Origin: Deltaproteobacteria bacterium
GTDB lineage: Bacteria > Acidobacteriota > Thermoanaerobaculia > Multivoradales > JAHZIX01
Direction: 5' to 3'
Length of the DNA stretch: 64,000 nucleotides
Assembly (NCBI GenBank): GCA_022601195.1
Contig: JAHZIX010000045.1
Coordinates: 62,001-126,000 of the forward strand
Shown here: positions 18,854 through 28,745 of the stretch, piece after piece
How positions within the stretch are numbered: the first letter of the stretch is position 1
Layout: the number at the start of each line of letters is the position of its first letter
Position numbers and translations under genes: made by a program
Notes under the pieces: generated by a model
Seen by the model: the letters and a program-made list of their open reading frames with translations, nothing else
Database searches by the model: none
What the model was told of the DNA's origin: nothing

Positions 18854-19174
18854 ATGGAGGCGAACGAAACCGAAAAAAGCCTCGAGACCGAGCCCCTTTC
18901 TCCGTTGGCTCGGGAGGTAAACCGACTCAGGGCGGTCCTTCGACTCTTTGGGTTGATCTTTCTCCTGGGAATCGTCTCTGTCGGCCTCGCTCTCGTCCCC
19001 GCCTTTGCGCGCCCGGCGCCGCTTCTTCTCGGCTTTGGATTGGGCCTCTTCCTGGCTGCTTTTCTCCTCCGCCACAACCAGGCTAGGTGCCCGAGCTGCC
19101 AAGGTTATCTCCCAGGTATCCGCCTTCTTAGGTGCCTCCATTGCAACGCCGAGCTGTCAGGGAGGACGCCCTAA
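18854..19174 (+). CDS. Small two-helix membrane protein with C-terminal zinc ribbon
   Basis: 106 residues. An acidic N-terminus is followed by a polar helix and two hydrophobic helices (about residues 33-52 and 56-72). A C-terminal knuckle pair, CPSCQGYLP and CLHCNAEL, should bind one zinc on the cytosolic side. No named family was recognised. It follows the NIPSNAP gene by 36 bp, but belonging to that operon is uncertain. Confidence 0.62.
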   Translation: MEANETEKSLETEPLSPLAREVNRLRAVLRLFGLIFLLGIVSVGLALVPAFARPAPLLLGFGLGLFLAAFLLRHNQARCPSCQGYLPGIRLLRCLHCNAELSGRTP

Positions 19175-19394
19175 TCTTTCCCCATAGCACCATGTCTTCG
19201 ACGCCCAGCAGAGGTGAGCCATGCAGGCCTGTCTCCCTATCGAGGGCCACCACCGATCCAGCTCTCTCCAGGTGGACAATTGAAATCCCACTTGGGTCCC
19301 TTAGGTCGGCCTACATACCTCTGCTGATATCCCCAAGAGCTAGCCATCACTATTGACAGAATGCATCCGTTTGGGGGAGACTACTCGTCTGTGG

Positions 19395-19471
<77 letters not shown>

Positions 19472-19484
19472 TTTCGAAGATTCA

Positions 19485-19514
19485 AGGACCCTGTGAAAAC
19501 AGGGTCCTTTTTCG
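19485..19514 (+). terminator. Intrinsic terminator of the tRNA
   Basis: AGGACCCTGT and ACAGGGTCCT form a perfect 10-bp stem with a GAAA loop, directly followed by a T run. It starts 14 nt after the CCA end of the tRNA. This is a textbook rho-independent terminator. Confidence 0.92.
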
Positions 19515-19682
19515 TTCTGGTCGAGAAGAATCAGCTTCGAGATATCCCAGAGCCGGCCTCTGGGCTCCGTCCTTTTCAGGGCTAGGCCTTCCCTTCGATT
19601 CCTGCATAGCCGAACTGGCGTCGAGAATGGGATCGAGGCGAAAGGCGAGACGAAAGCAAGCACCTCTGACTTCCAAGTAGAA

Positions 19683-19711
19683 AGGCTCCGAGAAGGAAGA
19701 TCTCGGAGCCT
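19683..19711 (-). terminator. Hairpin downstream of the MFS gene
   Basis: AGGCTCCGAGA (19683-19693) and TCTCGGAGCCT (19701-19711) form a perfect 11-bp stem with a 7-nt loop. Read on the minus strand it is followed by TTTCTACTT. It lies 86 bp past the MFS stop, so it probably ends that operon. A second hairpin, CCCAGAG/CTCTGGG, sits at 19546-19564. Confidence 0.65.
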
Positions 19712-19796
19712 GTTCCCACTGACTCACCAAACGTCGGATGTGCGACAAAGGCTCCCCTCGGCACCCTCTCAGTCAGCACCGATAAGGGACAGGACC

Positions 19797-21023
19797 TCAG
19801 GGTGCGGTGGACACTGAGGGTTCCGGCGAACCAGATGTCTCTTCCGGGGTTGCCACCCGGAAGGTAAATACTGTTACCAGGGTCATCACCACCGCACTCA
19901 ACAGCATTGGAGCCCGCACTCCGATGGTATCGAAAACGATGCCGGCCCACGCCGGGCCGAGAATTCCCGAGATCCCGCGGAAACTCTGCTGAACACCAAG
20001 GATTTGCCCCACCTCGTCACTGGGTGCCCTCTGGGTCAGTAGAGAGGTCGAGGTCGGGAAGAGCATCGCGGTGCCAATGGGAATCAAGGTGGTTGCTGGT
20101 ACGAAAAGCAGAAGATTCGGCGCCAGAGGAATGGCCAGAAATCCGAGAGTCATACAAAGCGCCCCCAGGCGCATGGCGCGGGACTCTCCGAACCGATCGA
20201 GGATCGGCCCCAGGAGAACCGCCCGCATGATCACTGAGACGGCTCCCACATAGGTGTAGAACCAGCCGATGTTCTTCTCGGTGACTCCGAAGCGGTCCAT
20301 CAGGTAGATCGCCAAAATAGCCTGCATGGCCATGAATGCCATCATGGCTAAAGCATAGATCCACACCATGGAGGCGGTTGGCGACTTCGGCTCTCGGAAC
20401 ACCAGAGCCAGAGAACCCACGATCGACCGGCGGCGAGCTGAAAGTCTCTTCACCGAGGATTCTGGCAGCAGCTTCCAGGCGAAAAAAACATTGAGAAGGC
20501 ACAGGCCCGCAGCGAATAACCCTGGCGCCTCTTGGCCAAAAGCCGCTGAAAGCTGAGAACCAATAATCGGCCCCAAGGTGACCCCAGCACTGGCCGCCGC
20601 AGTGAGCCAGCCGAGGGCCTTGGCTCGTTCCTTGGGCGGCACGGAATCGCTGACATAGGCTTGTATGACCCCAATCGTCCCTGCGCCGAAGCCCTGCATC
20701 AGCCGCGTAGCAAAGAGCAGCCACAGAGAATTGGCAAACCCAAAGCAGAGGTATCCCACGGCCGAAGCCAACAGGCCAGCGAGAATAATGGGCCGACGCC
20801 CGTAGCGGTCCGACATGCGACCCCAATAGGGAGCGCTCAACAACTGGGCTGCGGCGAAAGTCGAGGTCAGAAGCCCCACCGCCATGCCACCGGCCTCGAA
20901 ATCCCGTGCGTAGTAGGGCAGCAGCGGTAGGACGATGAGCACTCCCACCATGTCGACGAAAACCGTCGCCATCAGCACCCAAAGCTGCTTGGGTGCCCCG
21001 CTGGATTTGGCGGTCTGCGTCAT
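19797..21023 (-). CDS. MFS transporter (TetA-like drug/metabolite exporter)
   Basis: 408 residues and 12 predicted helices. Markers include the motif A loop PYWGRMSDRYGRRPIIL after helix 2 and the LMQGFGAGTIGVIQAYVSD segment (motifs B/C region), as in the DHA1/TetA group. The ATG follows the permease stop directly (TAGATG), and GGAGAGAGGG at the permease end serves as the ribosome site, so the two are coupled. The link with an ABC importer suggests a shared substrate or regulation, which is inference. Confidence 0.9.
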   Translation of the reverse strand: MTQTAKSSGAPKQLWVLMATVFVDMVGVLIVLPLLPYYARDFEAGGMAVGLLTSTFAAAQLLSAPYWGRMSDRYGRRPIILAGLLASAVGYLCFGFANSLWLLFATRLMQGFGAGTIGVIQAYVSDSVPPKERAKALGWLTAAASAGVTLGPIIGSQLSAAFGQEAPGLFAAGLCLLNVFFAWKLLPESSVKRLSARRRSIVGSLALVFREPKSPTASMVWIYALAMMAFMAMQAILAIYLMDRFGVTEKNIGWFYTYVGAVSVIMRAVLLGPILDRFGESRAMRLGALCMTLGFLAIPLAPNLLLFVPATTLIPIGTAMLFPTSTSLLTQRAPSDEVGQILGVQQSFRGISGILGPAWAGIVFDTIGVRAPMLLSAVVMTLVTVFTFRVATPEETSGSPEPSVSTAP

Positions 21024-22691
21024 CTAAACCCTCTCTCCTTGACGACCCCAGAGCACAAAGGCGGAGGCACTCAAAGTCATCAACAGGACACCGTAAGCAG
21101 CTGCCAAGCCGGTATCTTGGAGGCGCAGGCTTGCGAGAATCTCGATGGAGATCGGCCGAGTATCTAGGGTGTAGAGCACGATGGAGGTCACAAAGTCCCC
21201 GAGAGCTGTAATGAACGCTAGGGCAGCGCCGGCAGCTAGCGCGGGGCGGACCATGGGCAGCAAGATCTTCCACATCGTTCGCCAAGGGCCAGCCCCCAAG
21301 GAGGCGGAAGCTTCCTCTAGGGAGGGGTCCAGTTGGCGCAAACCAGAGAAGGCGGCCCGCCCGGTCAAGGGCAAATTGCGCAGCAAATAGGCCAGAGGAA
21401 GAATCCAAGGAGTACCGATGAGAAGAAAGCGACCCGCCTGAGGCTTGTGAATGCTAAAAGTCGTGGCCAGGGCTACGGCGAAGACCGTTCCGGGAATGGC
21501 CCAAGGCAACGACACCAACGATTCGAGCAAGCGTCCCAGGCGACCCTTGACCCGCAGGGAAGAACGAGCCGCCAGAAAACCCAGAAACAGCGCCCCTAAG
21601 GTCGCTACGGTCGCCATCCACGCAGAGTTCAGCAACGGTTTAAGGCTCTCCGGTCGAGAGAACAAAGTGGAGTAATTGCCACCAAAGAGCACCGGAGGTA
21701 GCGCTTCCGTCGTCCAGGTCCCCGCCGGAACCAATGACACCAGCACCAAAGTGAAGTGGGGCAGCAGGAGAAATAGCGACAGACTCCAGCCGGCTACCGC
21801 GGCTCCCCACTTCGCCAACGGGCGAGTCAGTTGGCGGCGAGAGGGAGCTACCCCGCGCACCGTGGCGGCCAGGTCGTCTCCCGGGTCGAGTAGCCGGAGG
21901 CCCCAGAGAGCCAGCAGGGCGAGGCCGGCCAACATGACCGTCTCCACTCGCGCCATCTCCAAGTCACCGTTCAACTTCGAGGCGACGATCTGGGTGGTCA
22001 TCACCCGAAAGTTTCCGCCGAAGATATAGGGGGCGGAAAAAGAAGCCAGCGAAGTCATAAAGGTCAGCAACGCTGCGCCGGCCAGCGCCGGTCGCAGTAG
22101 GGGCAAGGTGACGCGAAATAGAATTCTCATTGGGCTGGCACCCAAATTTGCTGCAGCCTCTAAAACACTGCCGTCTAGACGAGCCAGAGCCGCCCGCGTA
22201 AAGAGGTAGAAATACACATACATGGAGTAGGTGTGCACCAACAAGATGGCACCAGCACCGGCTAACCGCCAGGGGGGACCCGTAAGACCGAGCACCGCCG
22301 CGACGGCCCTCGAAATGAAACCACTCTCACCGTATAGGAACAGGAAAGCGATCACCCCCACCAAGGGCGGCAAGGCCACCGGTAGAGCTACCAGGCCACC
22401 CAAAAGGCGACGACCTGGAAACTCCGTCCGTTCGAAAAAGAATCCTAGGGGCACCCCCACCAACGCTGACAGCACCACGGAGGCAGCGGAAATCCACAGA
22501 CTCCGCCCCAAAGCCGTCCACTCGTCTCCTCGCTCCGCGAAGGCCTTGAAGTGGTCCAAGGTCCAAGGAGCACCCCCTCCGAAAGCTTCCGTCGCGGTGA
22601 TCAACAGGGGGTAACCCACCAACCAACCGAGCCCTAGGGCCAGGCCCGCTGCGGCGAGGCGAGGCCTGGTTACCCTTCCTCGGAAACTCAA
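21024..22691 (-). CDS. ABC transporter permease with two fused permease domains (FbpB-like)
   Basis: 555 residues holding two BPD_transp_1 domains in one chain. Each has its EAA loop: EAAANLGASPMRILFRVTLP in the first half and EEASASLGAGPWRTMWKILLP in the second. This layout is that of ferric-iron (FbpB/SfuB) and some phosphonate/thiamine importers. Twelve helices are expected. Its ATG overlaps the ATPase stop by 4 bp. Together with the ATPase and the binding lipoprotein upstream it forms a complete importer. Confidence 0.92.
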   Translation of the reverse strand: MSFRGRVTRPRLAAAGLALGLGWLVGYPLLITATEAFGGGAPWTLDHFKAFAERGDEWTALGRSLWISAASVVLSALVGVPLGFFFERTEFPGRRLLGGLVALPVALPPLVGVIAFLFLYGESGFISRAVAAVLGLTGPPWRLAGAGAILLVHTYSMYVYFYLFTRAALARLDGSVLEAAANLGASPMRILFRVTLPLLRPALAGAALLTFMTSLASFSAPYIFGGNFRVMTTQIVASKLNGDLEMARVETVMLAGLALLALWGLRLLDPGDDLAATVRGVAPSRRQLTRPLAKWGAAVAGWSLSLFLLLPHFTLVLVSLVPAGTWTTEALPPVLFGGNYSTLFSRPESLKPLLNSAWMATVATLGALFLGFLAARSSLRVKGRLGRLLESLVSLPWAIPGTVFAVALATTFSIHKPQAGRFLLIGTPWILPLAYLLRNLPLTGRAAFSGLRQLDPSLEEASASLGAGPWRTMWKILLPMVRPALAAGAALAFITALGDFVTSIVLYTLDTRPISIEILASLRLQDTGLAAAYGVLLMTLSASAFVLWGRQGERV

Positions 22692-23797
22692 ATGGTGGCT
22701 CCTGGCTCGATGGGAAAGATGGTTGGCAAGGGGCCCGTCTCACCGAGGCGAACTCCAACGACTTCTCCCGCCCGAGCAGCATTTCCCCTCGCCATGACCT
22801 CGAGCTTCATCGGTCCAGGCGTTTCCTCACATTTCGGTGTCTGTAGGAAGTACAGGGTCATGGCACCGCCGTAGCGACGCTCGACCACCTCTGCCGAGAT
22901 GACCCCGGGGGCTGGCTCCGCTGCGAACACCAGGGATTCTGGACGCACTCTTACCTCGACCTCATCCCCAGGCCTACCGCCCTCGACCAAATGCCCTTCC
23001 CAGATGCAATCGGTACCCGCAATAGCGACCCGTCCCAGCGATCCATCGACGGACTCCAGATGGCCGGAAACAACGCTGCTACGCCCAACGAAGGAAGCGA
23101 CAAAGCGAGTCCGGGGGTGCTCATAGAGCTCCTCCGGCCGGCCTACCTGCTGAAGCTCTCCGCCATGAAGCACCGCCACCCGGTCCCCCAAATGAAACGC
23201 CTCTTCCTGTTCATGGGTCACCAGAATGGTCGTGATGCCAATGCGCTCGATGGCTTGCCGAAGCTGGCGACGAGTGCGCTCCCGGAGGGTCGGATCGAGG
23301 TTGGAGAGAGGCTCGTCCAGTAGGAGTAGTCGCGGCTCCGGCGCCAATGCCCGGGCCAAGGCGACTCGTTGTTGTTGGCCGCCGGAAATCTCCCCCAACC
23401 GGCGCCCCTCGAAGTCAGCCAAGTCCACCAGGGCTAACATGGCCGCGACTCGTTGCTGGATCTCTGCTTCTTTCCAGTTCCGAGTCTCCAAGCCAAAAGC
23501 GACGTTTTGTCCAACCGTGAGATGGGGAAAAAGGGCGTAGTGCTGAAACACCATGCCGAACCCCCGCCGCGCCGCCGGGAGCCGGGACACTTCTTCCCCA
23601 CCTACCCGGATGCTGCCGCTGTCAGGGGTTTCGAACCCGGCCAGAAGCCGAAGGGCCGTCGTTTTGCCGCTACCACTGGGCCCGAGGAGGGCAAGAATCT
23701 CCCCTTCCGCAACCTCCAGAGCAATCTTCTTGAGAACGTGGAGAGACCCGAATCGTTTGTCTAGATTTTCGATGGCGAGGAAGGAGGAGTCTTTCAC
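22688..23797 (-). CDS. ABC transporter ATP-binding protein (FbpC/PotA-like, with TOBE domain)
   Basis: 369 residues. Walker A GPSGSGKTT, the Q loop FQHYALFPHLTVG, the signature GEISGGQQQRVALARAL, Walker B LLLLDEPLSNLD and the H loop TILVTHEQEEA are all intact. Residues from about 240 form a TOBE regulatory domain. The start is a GTG at 23797 with AAGG upstream. The family is typical of Fe3+, polyamine, sulfate or sugar importers; with an FbpB-like permease, iron is the likeliest cargo but not proven. Confidence 0.93.
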   Translation of the reverse strand: MKDSSFLAIENLDKRFGSLHVLKKIALEVAEGEILALLGPSGSGKTTALRLLAGFETPDSGSIRVGGEEVSRLPAARRGFGMVFQHYALFPHLTVGQNVAFGLETRNWKEAEIQQRVAAMLALVDLADFEGRRLGEISGGQQQRVALARALAPEPRLLLLDEPLSNLDPTLRERTRRQLRQAIERIGITTILVTHEQEEAFHLGDRVAVLHGGELQQVGRPEELYEHPRTRFVASFVGRSSVVSGHLESVDGSLGRVAIAGTDCIWEGHLVEGGRPGDEVEVRVRPESLVFAAEPAPGVISAEVVERRYGGAMTLYFLQTPKCEETPGPMKLEVMARGNAARAGEVVGVRLGETGPLPTIFPIEPGATI

Positions 23798-23938
23798 CGG
23801 GTGGCCTTTTCTAGAAAATCGCCCTTGGCTGTGAATGCGGATGGTCGCTCTACGGAGAGCGACTCTGGAGAGATACGCTCTGTCCTACTCAAGGTTCCTA
23901 TTCGTTTTGTTCCCTCTGGCGAAATCCGGCGGGACGTT

Positions 23939-24979
23939 TCAGTTTGCCGGTGCCGTTCCCTTGCCCCTCACCTCGCGGTCCCAGGTTTCCATCCACTGGG
24001 CGCTCCGTTCCTCCATCAACCCTTGATCCAGGTGCAGCGGCTTCAAGGCGGTCAATACCTTCTGTGCCCAATCGGGTAGCTGCTCCGCCACCATGTCCGT
24101 GCGAGCTGGAAGGCGGAAGGCTTCGCGGGCCACCAGAGACAGGGCATCGGTACTCCCCACCCATTCCAGAAAGTCCTTTGCGGCGGCCTCGTTTCGAGCA
24201 CCCGTGACCAAACCGATGGAGTCATCTATGACCGGCGTTCCAGAGGTGGCGAAACGGTAGCGAAGCGGCGAATTGCGGCGCTCCAAAAGGAGGATATCGG
24301 TGAGCTCCCAGATGGAAACCAGCCCCTCCTGGCGGGTCAGCTTTTCGAATAGAAGAGCGGGGTTCAGTGTGTATTCCTTGGTTTGGGCGTCGAGACGTCG
24401 AAGCCAATCGAAGCCTTGGCCTTCGTCGCCGGTCTCAGCAACGGAGCGCGCCAGGACCATCCCGAAAACGGTTCGCATGGTGCCACTGGCCAGCGGATCC
24501 CGGATCAAGACCTTCTGATTCCATGCGGGATCGAGAAGGTCTTCCCAGTCCCGCGGGGCCGCTTCATCGGAAACCGCTGCTGAGTTGTAAACCAGGATCG
24601 GGCAAGCCAGATATAGACCAAAGTAGAGGTCGTTGGGGCCTTGACTAGCCTGGGGCACCGAATCCGCCCAACTGGGACGGTAGCTGGCCAGCAGGCCCTC
24701 CTGGGCACCCCGAGAAAAAATCGTGTCCGGCCCGCCAAACCACAGATCTGCCTGAGGATTCGCGGACTCGGAGCGGACCCGGTCGTAGACCTCCTGAGAA
24801 CCCATATCGAGGTAACGCACGTCAATTTCCGGATGTTGCTCCTCGTAGGCCTTCTCCAAGAGCTCAAGAAGATCGCGTCCATGGGGAGAATAGATCACCA
24901 CTTGGGTGCGCCCATCATCACAGCCCGCCACGGCTCCAAGGAGCCACACCAGGAACCCGACAGGAACCCATTTACCCAT
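23939..24979 (-). CDS. ABC transporter substrate-binding lipoprotein (FbpA-like)
   Basis: About 346 residues from the ATG at 24979, which has AAGGA 9 bp upstream; an ATG seven codons earlier is less well placed. The signal ends VAGC at residue 20, a lipobox. The mature part opens TQVVIYSPHGRDLLELLEKAYEEQHPEI and contains ADLWFGGPDTIF and ACPILVYNSAAV, as in extracellular solute-binding proteins of the iron(III)/AfuA group. The typical tyrosine pair for iron was not mapped, so the ligand stays open. The gene leads the importer operon, 141 bp before the ATPase. Confidence 0.88.
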   Translation of the reverse strand: MGKWVPVGFLVWLLGAVAGCDDGRTQVVIYSPHGRDLLELLEKAYEEQHPEIDVRYLDMGSQEVYDRVRSESANPQADLWFGGPDTIFSRGAQEGLLASYRPSWADSVPQASQGPNDLYFGLYLACPILVYNSAAVSDEAAPRDWEDLLDPAWNQKVLIRDPLASGTMRTVFGMVLARSVAETGDEGQGFDWLRRLDAQTKEYTLNPALLFEKLTRQEGLVSIWELTDILLLERRNSPLRYRFATSGTPVIDDSIGLVTGARNEAAAKDFLEWVGSTDALSLVAREAFRLPARTDMVAEQLPDWAQKVLTALKPLHLDQGLMEERSAQWMETWDREVRGKGTAPAN

Positions 24980-25100
24980 CGTTTTGCGTCCTTTCTCCAT
25001 GGCTGAGGTCTCTATTTAGTAGTGATCCGGAGAACCCATCTCCGGCGGCGCCGAGTGTACCGGATTTGAACGAACGCTGTGTGGGCTATACTGCGCCTGA

Positions 25101-26315
25101 ATGTATACAGGAGCCATCCCCCAGCACGACGTCGAGACGACTCGTCGCACCTTCTCATCTCTTGGCCTCAGCCCAGCGATTTTGGATTCGATCCGAAGCA
25201 TCGGCTTCGAGCATCCCACCGAGATCCAATCTCTGGCGATTCGCCCAGCCTTAGCTGGCGATGATCTCATCGGCCTCGCCCAAACGGGCTCTGGTAAAAC
25301 GGCGGCCTTCGCCCTCCCTATGGCCCAACGTCTCACCCACGGGAGAGGACTCCGAGGACTCATCCTCTGCCCGACTCGGGAGATCGCCTTACAAACCAAG
25401 GCCTTTCTGGACCTGTTCGGCCAAGATCACAAGCTTCGCAGCGTCTGTGTCATCGGCGGAGTCAAGATGGGTCCCCAGATCCAGCGCCTGCGTCAGGACC
25501 CGGATATCGTGGTCGCAACCCCGGGCCGACTCTTCGATCACATGGAACGCCGCAATGTCTCCTTGAGACGCGTCCGCATGTTGGTGATCGACGAGGCGGA
25601 CCACATGCTGGATCTAGGCTTCTTGCCCCAGATTCGCCGCATCCTGGAAGCGATTCCCGAGCGACGTCAAACTCTGATGTTCTCCGCCACCATGCCGCCT
25701 CCCATCGAGCGGCTGGCACAGCGGTTCATGAAGGAACCGGTACGCATCGACGTCCTCCCCGCAGGCCGTGCCGCCGAAGGCATCAGCCATCGCCTCTACA
25801 TGGTTCAGCCGGAGGATAGAACCGCCTGCCTGCTGGAACTTCTCCAGCAAGAGACCGGTAGCACCTTGATTTTCATTCGCCGGAAAATTGATGCGGAGTG
25901 GCTGTGTAAACAGCTCGAGCCTGCCGGAATGCAGGTCGAGCGAATCCACTCCAACCTGTCTCAAGGCCAGAGAGTCGCTGCCCTTCAGGGGTTACGCAGC
26001 GGAGAGCACCGTATTCTCATCGCCACCGACATTGCCGCTCGCGGGATCGACATCCCGGTGATCGAACACATCATCAACTTCACCTTGCCGGAGAAGGTAG
26101 AAGACTATATTCACCGAGCCGGGCGAACCGCTAGGGGAACCGCTGATGGGCTAGTCTCTTCCATCGCGACCTGGCAGGACCTACCCCGAATCCGGGAGAT
26201 CGAGAAGACCATTGAGAAAGAGCTTCCTCGCTGTGTCGTTCCCGGAATAGAACCCTACGTAGAGCGCAAGAAGACGATCAAAGGACGAAAATTGCTGCGC
26301 CGTCGATTGCTTTAG
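25101..26315 (+). CDS. rhlE: DEAD-box RNA helicase, RhlE type
   Basis: 404 residues with the full motif set in order: Q motif (FSSLGLSPAIL...GFEHPTEIQ), motif I AQTGSGKT, PTREIA, TPGR, DEAD, SAT, the ATDIAARGIDIP segment and HRAGRTAR. It uses ATP to remodel RNA in the cytosol, for example in ribosome assembly or mRNA decay. The C-terminus is short and basic (KKTIKGRKLLRRRLL), as expected for RNA contact. The gene starts 122 bp from the divergent binding-protein gene. Confidence 0.92.
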   Translation: MYTGAIPQHDVETTRRTFSSLGLSPAILDSIRSIGFEHPTEIQSLAIRPALAGDDLIGLAQTGSGKTAAFALPMAQRLTHGRGLRGLILCPTREIALQTKAFLDLFGQDHKLRSVCVIGGVKMGPQIQRLRQDPDIVVATPGRLFDHMERRNVSLRRVRMLVIDEADHMLDLGFLPQIRRILEAIPERRQTLMFSATMPPPIERLAQRFMKEPVRIDVLPAGRAAEGISHRLYMVQPEDRTACLLELLQQETGSTLIFIRRKIDAEWLCKQLEPAGMQVERIHSNLSQGQRVAALQGLRSGEHRILIATDIAARGIDIPVIEHIINFTLPEKVEDYIHRAGRTARGTADGLVSSIATWQDLPRIREIEKTIEKELPRCVVPGIEPYVERKKTIKGRKLLRRRLL

Positions 26316-26398
26316 TACACCCGCACTACGTCATCTGCTCCCCCCAAACGAGTCATACTGAGACCCCCCGGCGCTTCACCGATCTGGAAAGCTGGAAG

Positions 26399-28711
26399 AT
26401 GCCGCTCACCACCAGGACTTTCATCGAGACGGCCCGTGATTCGCCCGCGGTCCGGAACCTTCGACAGCAGCGACAGCTTCGCCTCAACGTCCAGATCATT
26501 CCAGCTCTCCGCGCCATCGGCTTCCTGCTGCTCTCCGCAGGAATATTGCTCAACAACATCATCCTCGAGTCCATTGGCGTTGCCGAGCCTTTGGCTTCGT
26601 CTCAGCTCGCTGTTTTTGCAGCCTGTTCGGGCAGCTACACCCTCATTTCGTGGATCCTCCTCAAGCGCTTCTATCACCCGGAAAAGAGCCCTCACTGGGC
26701 CTCCCTATTTCTCGTCCTCGATATCGTGCTTTGGACCTTGGCGATCTACCTCTCCGGCGCAGAACGAAGCCTGCTCTTCTTCACCTTGATCGTCCGAGTC
26801 GCAGATCAAGGAACTGTTAGCTTCAAGCGGGCCTTTTTCTTCGCCCATTTCACCACGATCTGCTACGCCTCGATGCTGGCCTATGTCACCTGGGTCGATC
26901 AGAGACAACTGTCTCTTCCCTTTGCTTTGGCGATGATCTCTCTTCTCTATGGCGCCAACCTTTACGTCGCTCTCACGGCTCGGCCAAGCGATCGCCTGAA
27001 GAAAAGGAATTCGGAAGCAGTTCACATCGCTCGAGAGCTTATCGGCCGACTGAGAAGTAAATCTCAGGAGCTGGAAGATGCGAAAGTCCGAGCGGAAGAC
27101 GCCAACCAAGCCAAATCACGATTCTTGGCCAACACCAGTCACGAGTTGCGAACTCCCCTCAACGGGGTGATCGGCATGCTCTCCCTGCTGAAAAAGGGAG
27201 AGCTGAACCGGGAACAGGAACAGCAGATCGAGACGGCCGCTCTGAGTGCCCAGAACCTGCTTTCCGCCATCGACCAAGTCTTGGACTATTCCGCCTTCGA
27301 CACAGGAGATTTTCAGCTCGACCTCGGGCGGGTCGACCTCCGCTTGGTGGTGGGTACGGTCCTCAGTCAGCTAGCCGCCGAGGCCGAGGGGAAGGGCCTT
27401 GAATTGCTGACCGAGGTCGACCCAGAGGTTCCGGAATCGATCGTTGCAGACTCCAAGCGACTGAGTCAGGTGTTGTTGGAACTGATTTCCAATGCCCTCA
27501 AATTTACCGCCGAAGGATCCGTCATCCTGACGGTTTCCAGGCAAGGCGACCCGGTAGGCCCCATGGCGATTCGGTTTCGGATCCACGACACCGGCACGGG
27601 TATCTCCCGAAGCCAACAGGTGCGCATCTTCTCTCCGTTCACACAAGAAGATGACTCTTCCACCCGGCGTTTTTCAGGGGCAGGTCTCGGCCTCGCTCTC
27701 TGCCGACGATTGGTACATCGAATGGGTGGAGAGATCGGTGTCGACAGCCAACCGGGGGAGGGTTCGACTTTTTGGTTCACCATCGATGGCTCCCTGGATC
27801 CAGGCCTGATCGAAAGCCCAAGAAATTCCCAAGACCCGGCCCCTCCCGATACTGTTCACGAAATTTCGCCCGACAACTCGAGCCCTACCATCGACGGAGC
27901 TACCGAGGGAGTGATCGAGGGAGATGTTCTGGTGGTGGAGGACAACCTCATCAACCGACAAGTGACCGTTCACCAACTGCTCTCCTTGGGTGCTCGGGTT
28001 ACTGAGGCCAACCACGGCCTCGAAGCTTTAGAGGCGGCTGAGAATCAGGACTTCGACTTGGTATTGATGGATATTCAGATGCCCGAAATGGATGGTTATG
28101 AAGCCACCCGGGAACTGCGACGCCGAGAGGGCTCTCGACGCCATACCCCGATCGTGGCATTGACTGCCCACGCCCTTCGTAGTGATCGCCAGCGCTGCCT
28201 GGAAGCAGGCATGGACGCTCATCTGACCAAACCCGTCTCTACCGAAACGCTCCACGAGGAGTTGCTACGCTGGCTGGGCAAACGGGTTCCCCCATCGGCC
28301 ACCACCCCTACCGCAACCGCAGTAAAAGAACCACCGTCCTCCTCCTTGCTGGAGGTGAGCGCCCTGGAAAGGCTGCAACGCCTTGGCAGCCACAATGGCC
28401 GTGACCTTTTGGGCCAAATGATCGAAATCTTCTACCGAGAAGCACCCCGCAGATTGAAACTCCTAGAAAAAGCCTGTGCCACGGGCGATCTGAAACAGAT
28501 CGAATACCTCTCCCACTCCCTCAAAGGCAGCAGTATGAACCTCGGAGCACAGGGACTGACCCAGCGTTTCCGAGAACTCGAGGATCTGTCTAGAAATCAG
28601 GATCTCCACGAAGCCCGCCGGGCCTTCGAAGGCAGCTGGCAGGAATATGAAGCCGTGAAAGAGGAGCTCGAGGCGTTTCAGCGCAAGGAAGACTCAGTGG
28701 CCGAAAGCTAG
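26399..28711 (+). CDS. Hybrid sensor histidine kinase (membrane sensor, HisKA, HATPase, REC, HPt)
   Basis: 770 residues. The N-terminal ~195 residues hold about six membrane helices without a recognisable periplasmic sensor. A short coiled coil leads to the H box FLANTSHELRTPLNG with H248. The ATPase has N, G1 and G2 boxes (ELISNALKF, DTGTGI, GAGLGLALC). A receiver domain carries D558 (LMDIQMPEMDG) and ends HLTKPVS. A C-terminal HPt domain has H706 (YLSHSLKGSS). All relay residues are present, so it can run a phosphorelay. The stimulus and final output are unknown. A single-domain receiver is encoded convergently just after it. Confidence 0.93.
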   Translation: MPLTTRTFIETARDSPAVRNLRQQRQLRLNVQIIPALRAIGFLLLSAGILLNNIILESIGVAEPLASSQLAVFAACSGSYTLISWILLKRFYHPEKSPHWASLFLVLDIVLWTLAIYLSGAERSLLFFTLIVRVADQGTVSFKRAFFFAHFTTICYASMLAYVTWVDQRQLSLPFALAMISLLYGANLYVALTARPSDRLKKRNSEAVHIARELIGRLRSKSQELEDAKVRAEDANQAKSRFLANTSHELRTPLNGVIGMLSLLKKGELNREQEQQIETAALSAQNLLSAIDQVLDYSAFDTGDFQLDLGRVDLRLVVGTVLSQLAAEAEGKGLELLTEVDPEVPESIVADSKRLSQVLLELISNALKFTAEGSVILTVSRQGDPVGPMAIRFRIHDTGTGISRSQQVRIFSPFTQEDDSSTRRFSGAGLGLALCRRLVHRMGGEIGVDSQPGEGSTFWFTIDGSLDPGLIESPRNSQDPAPPDTVHEISPDNSSPTIDGATEGVIEGDVLVVEDNLINRQVTVHQLLSLGARVTEANHGLEALEAAENQDFDLVLMDIQMPEMDGYEATRELRRREGSRRHTPIVALTAHALRSDRQRCLEAGMDAHLTKPVSTETLHEELLRWLGKRVPPSATTPTATAVKEPPSSSLLEVSALERLQRLGSHNGRDLLGQMIEIFYREAPRRLKLLEKACATGDLKQIEYLSHSLKGSSMNLGAQGLTQRFRELEDLSRNQDLHEARRAFEGSWQEYEAVKEELEAFQRKEDSVAES

Positions 28712-28745
28712 GGGCCAGACTTGTTGGGAAAGGTCGTCGAGGAGA

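Noticed and set aside
20017..21408. Minus-strand frame of 463 codons overlapping the MFS and permease genes
   Set aside because: It is an alternative frame of two genes with clear transporter motifs and ends within the MFS gene.
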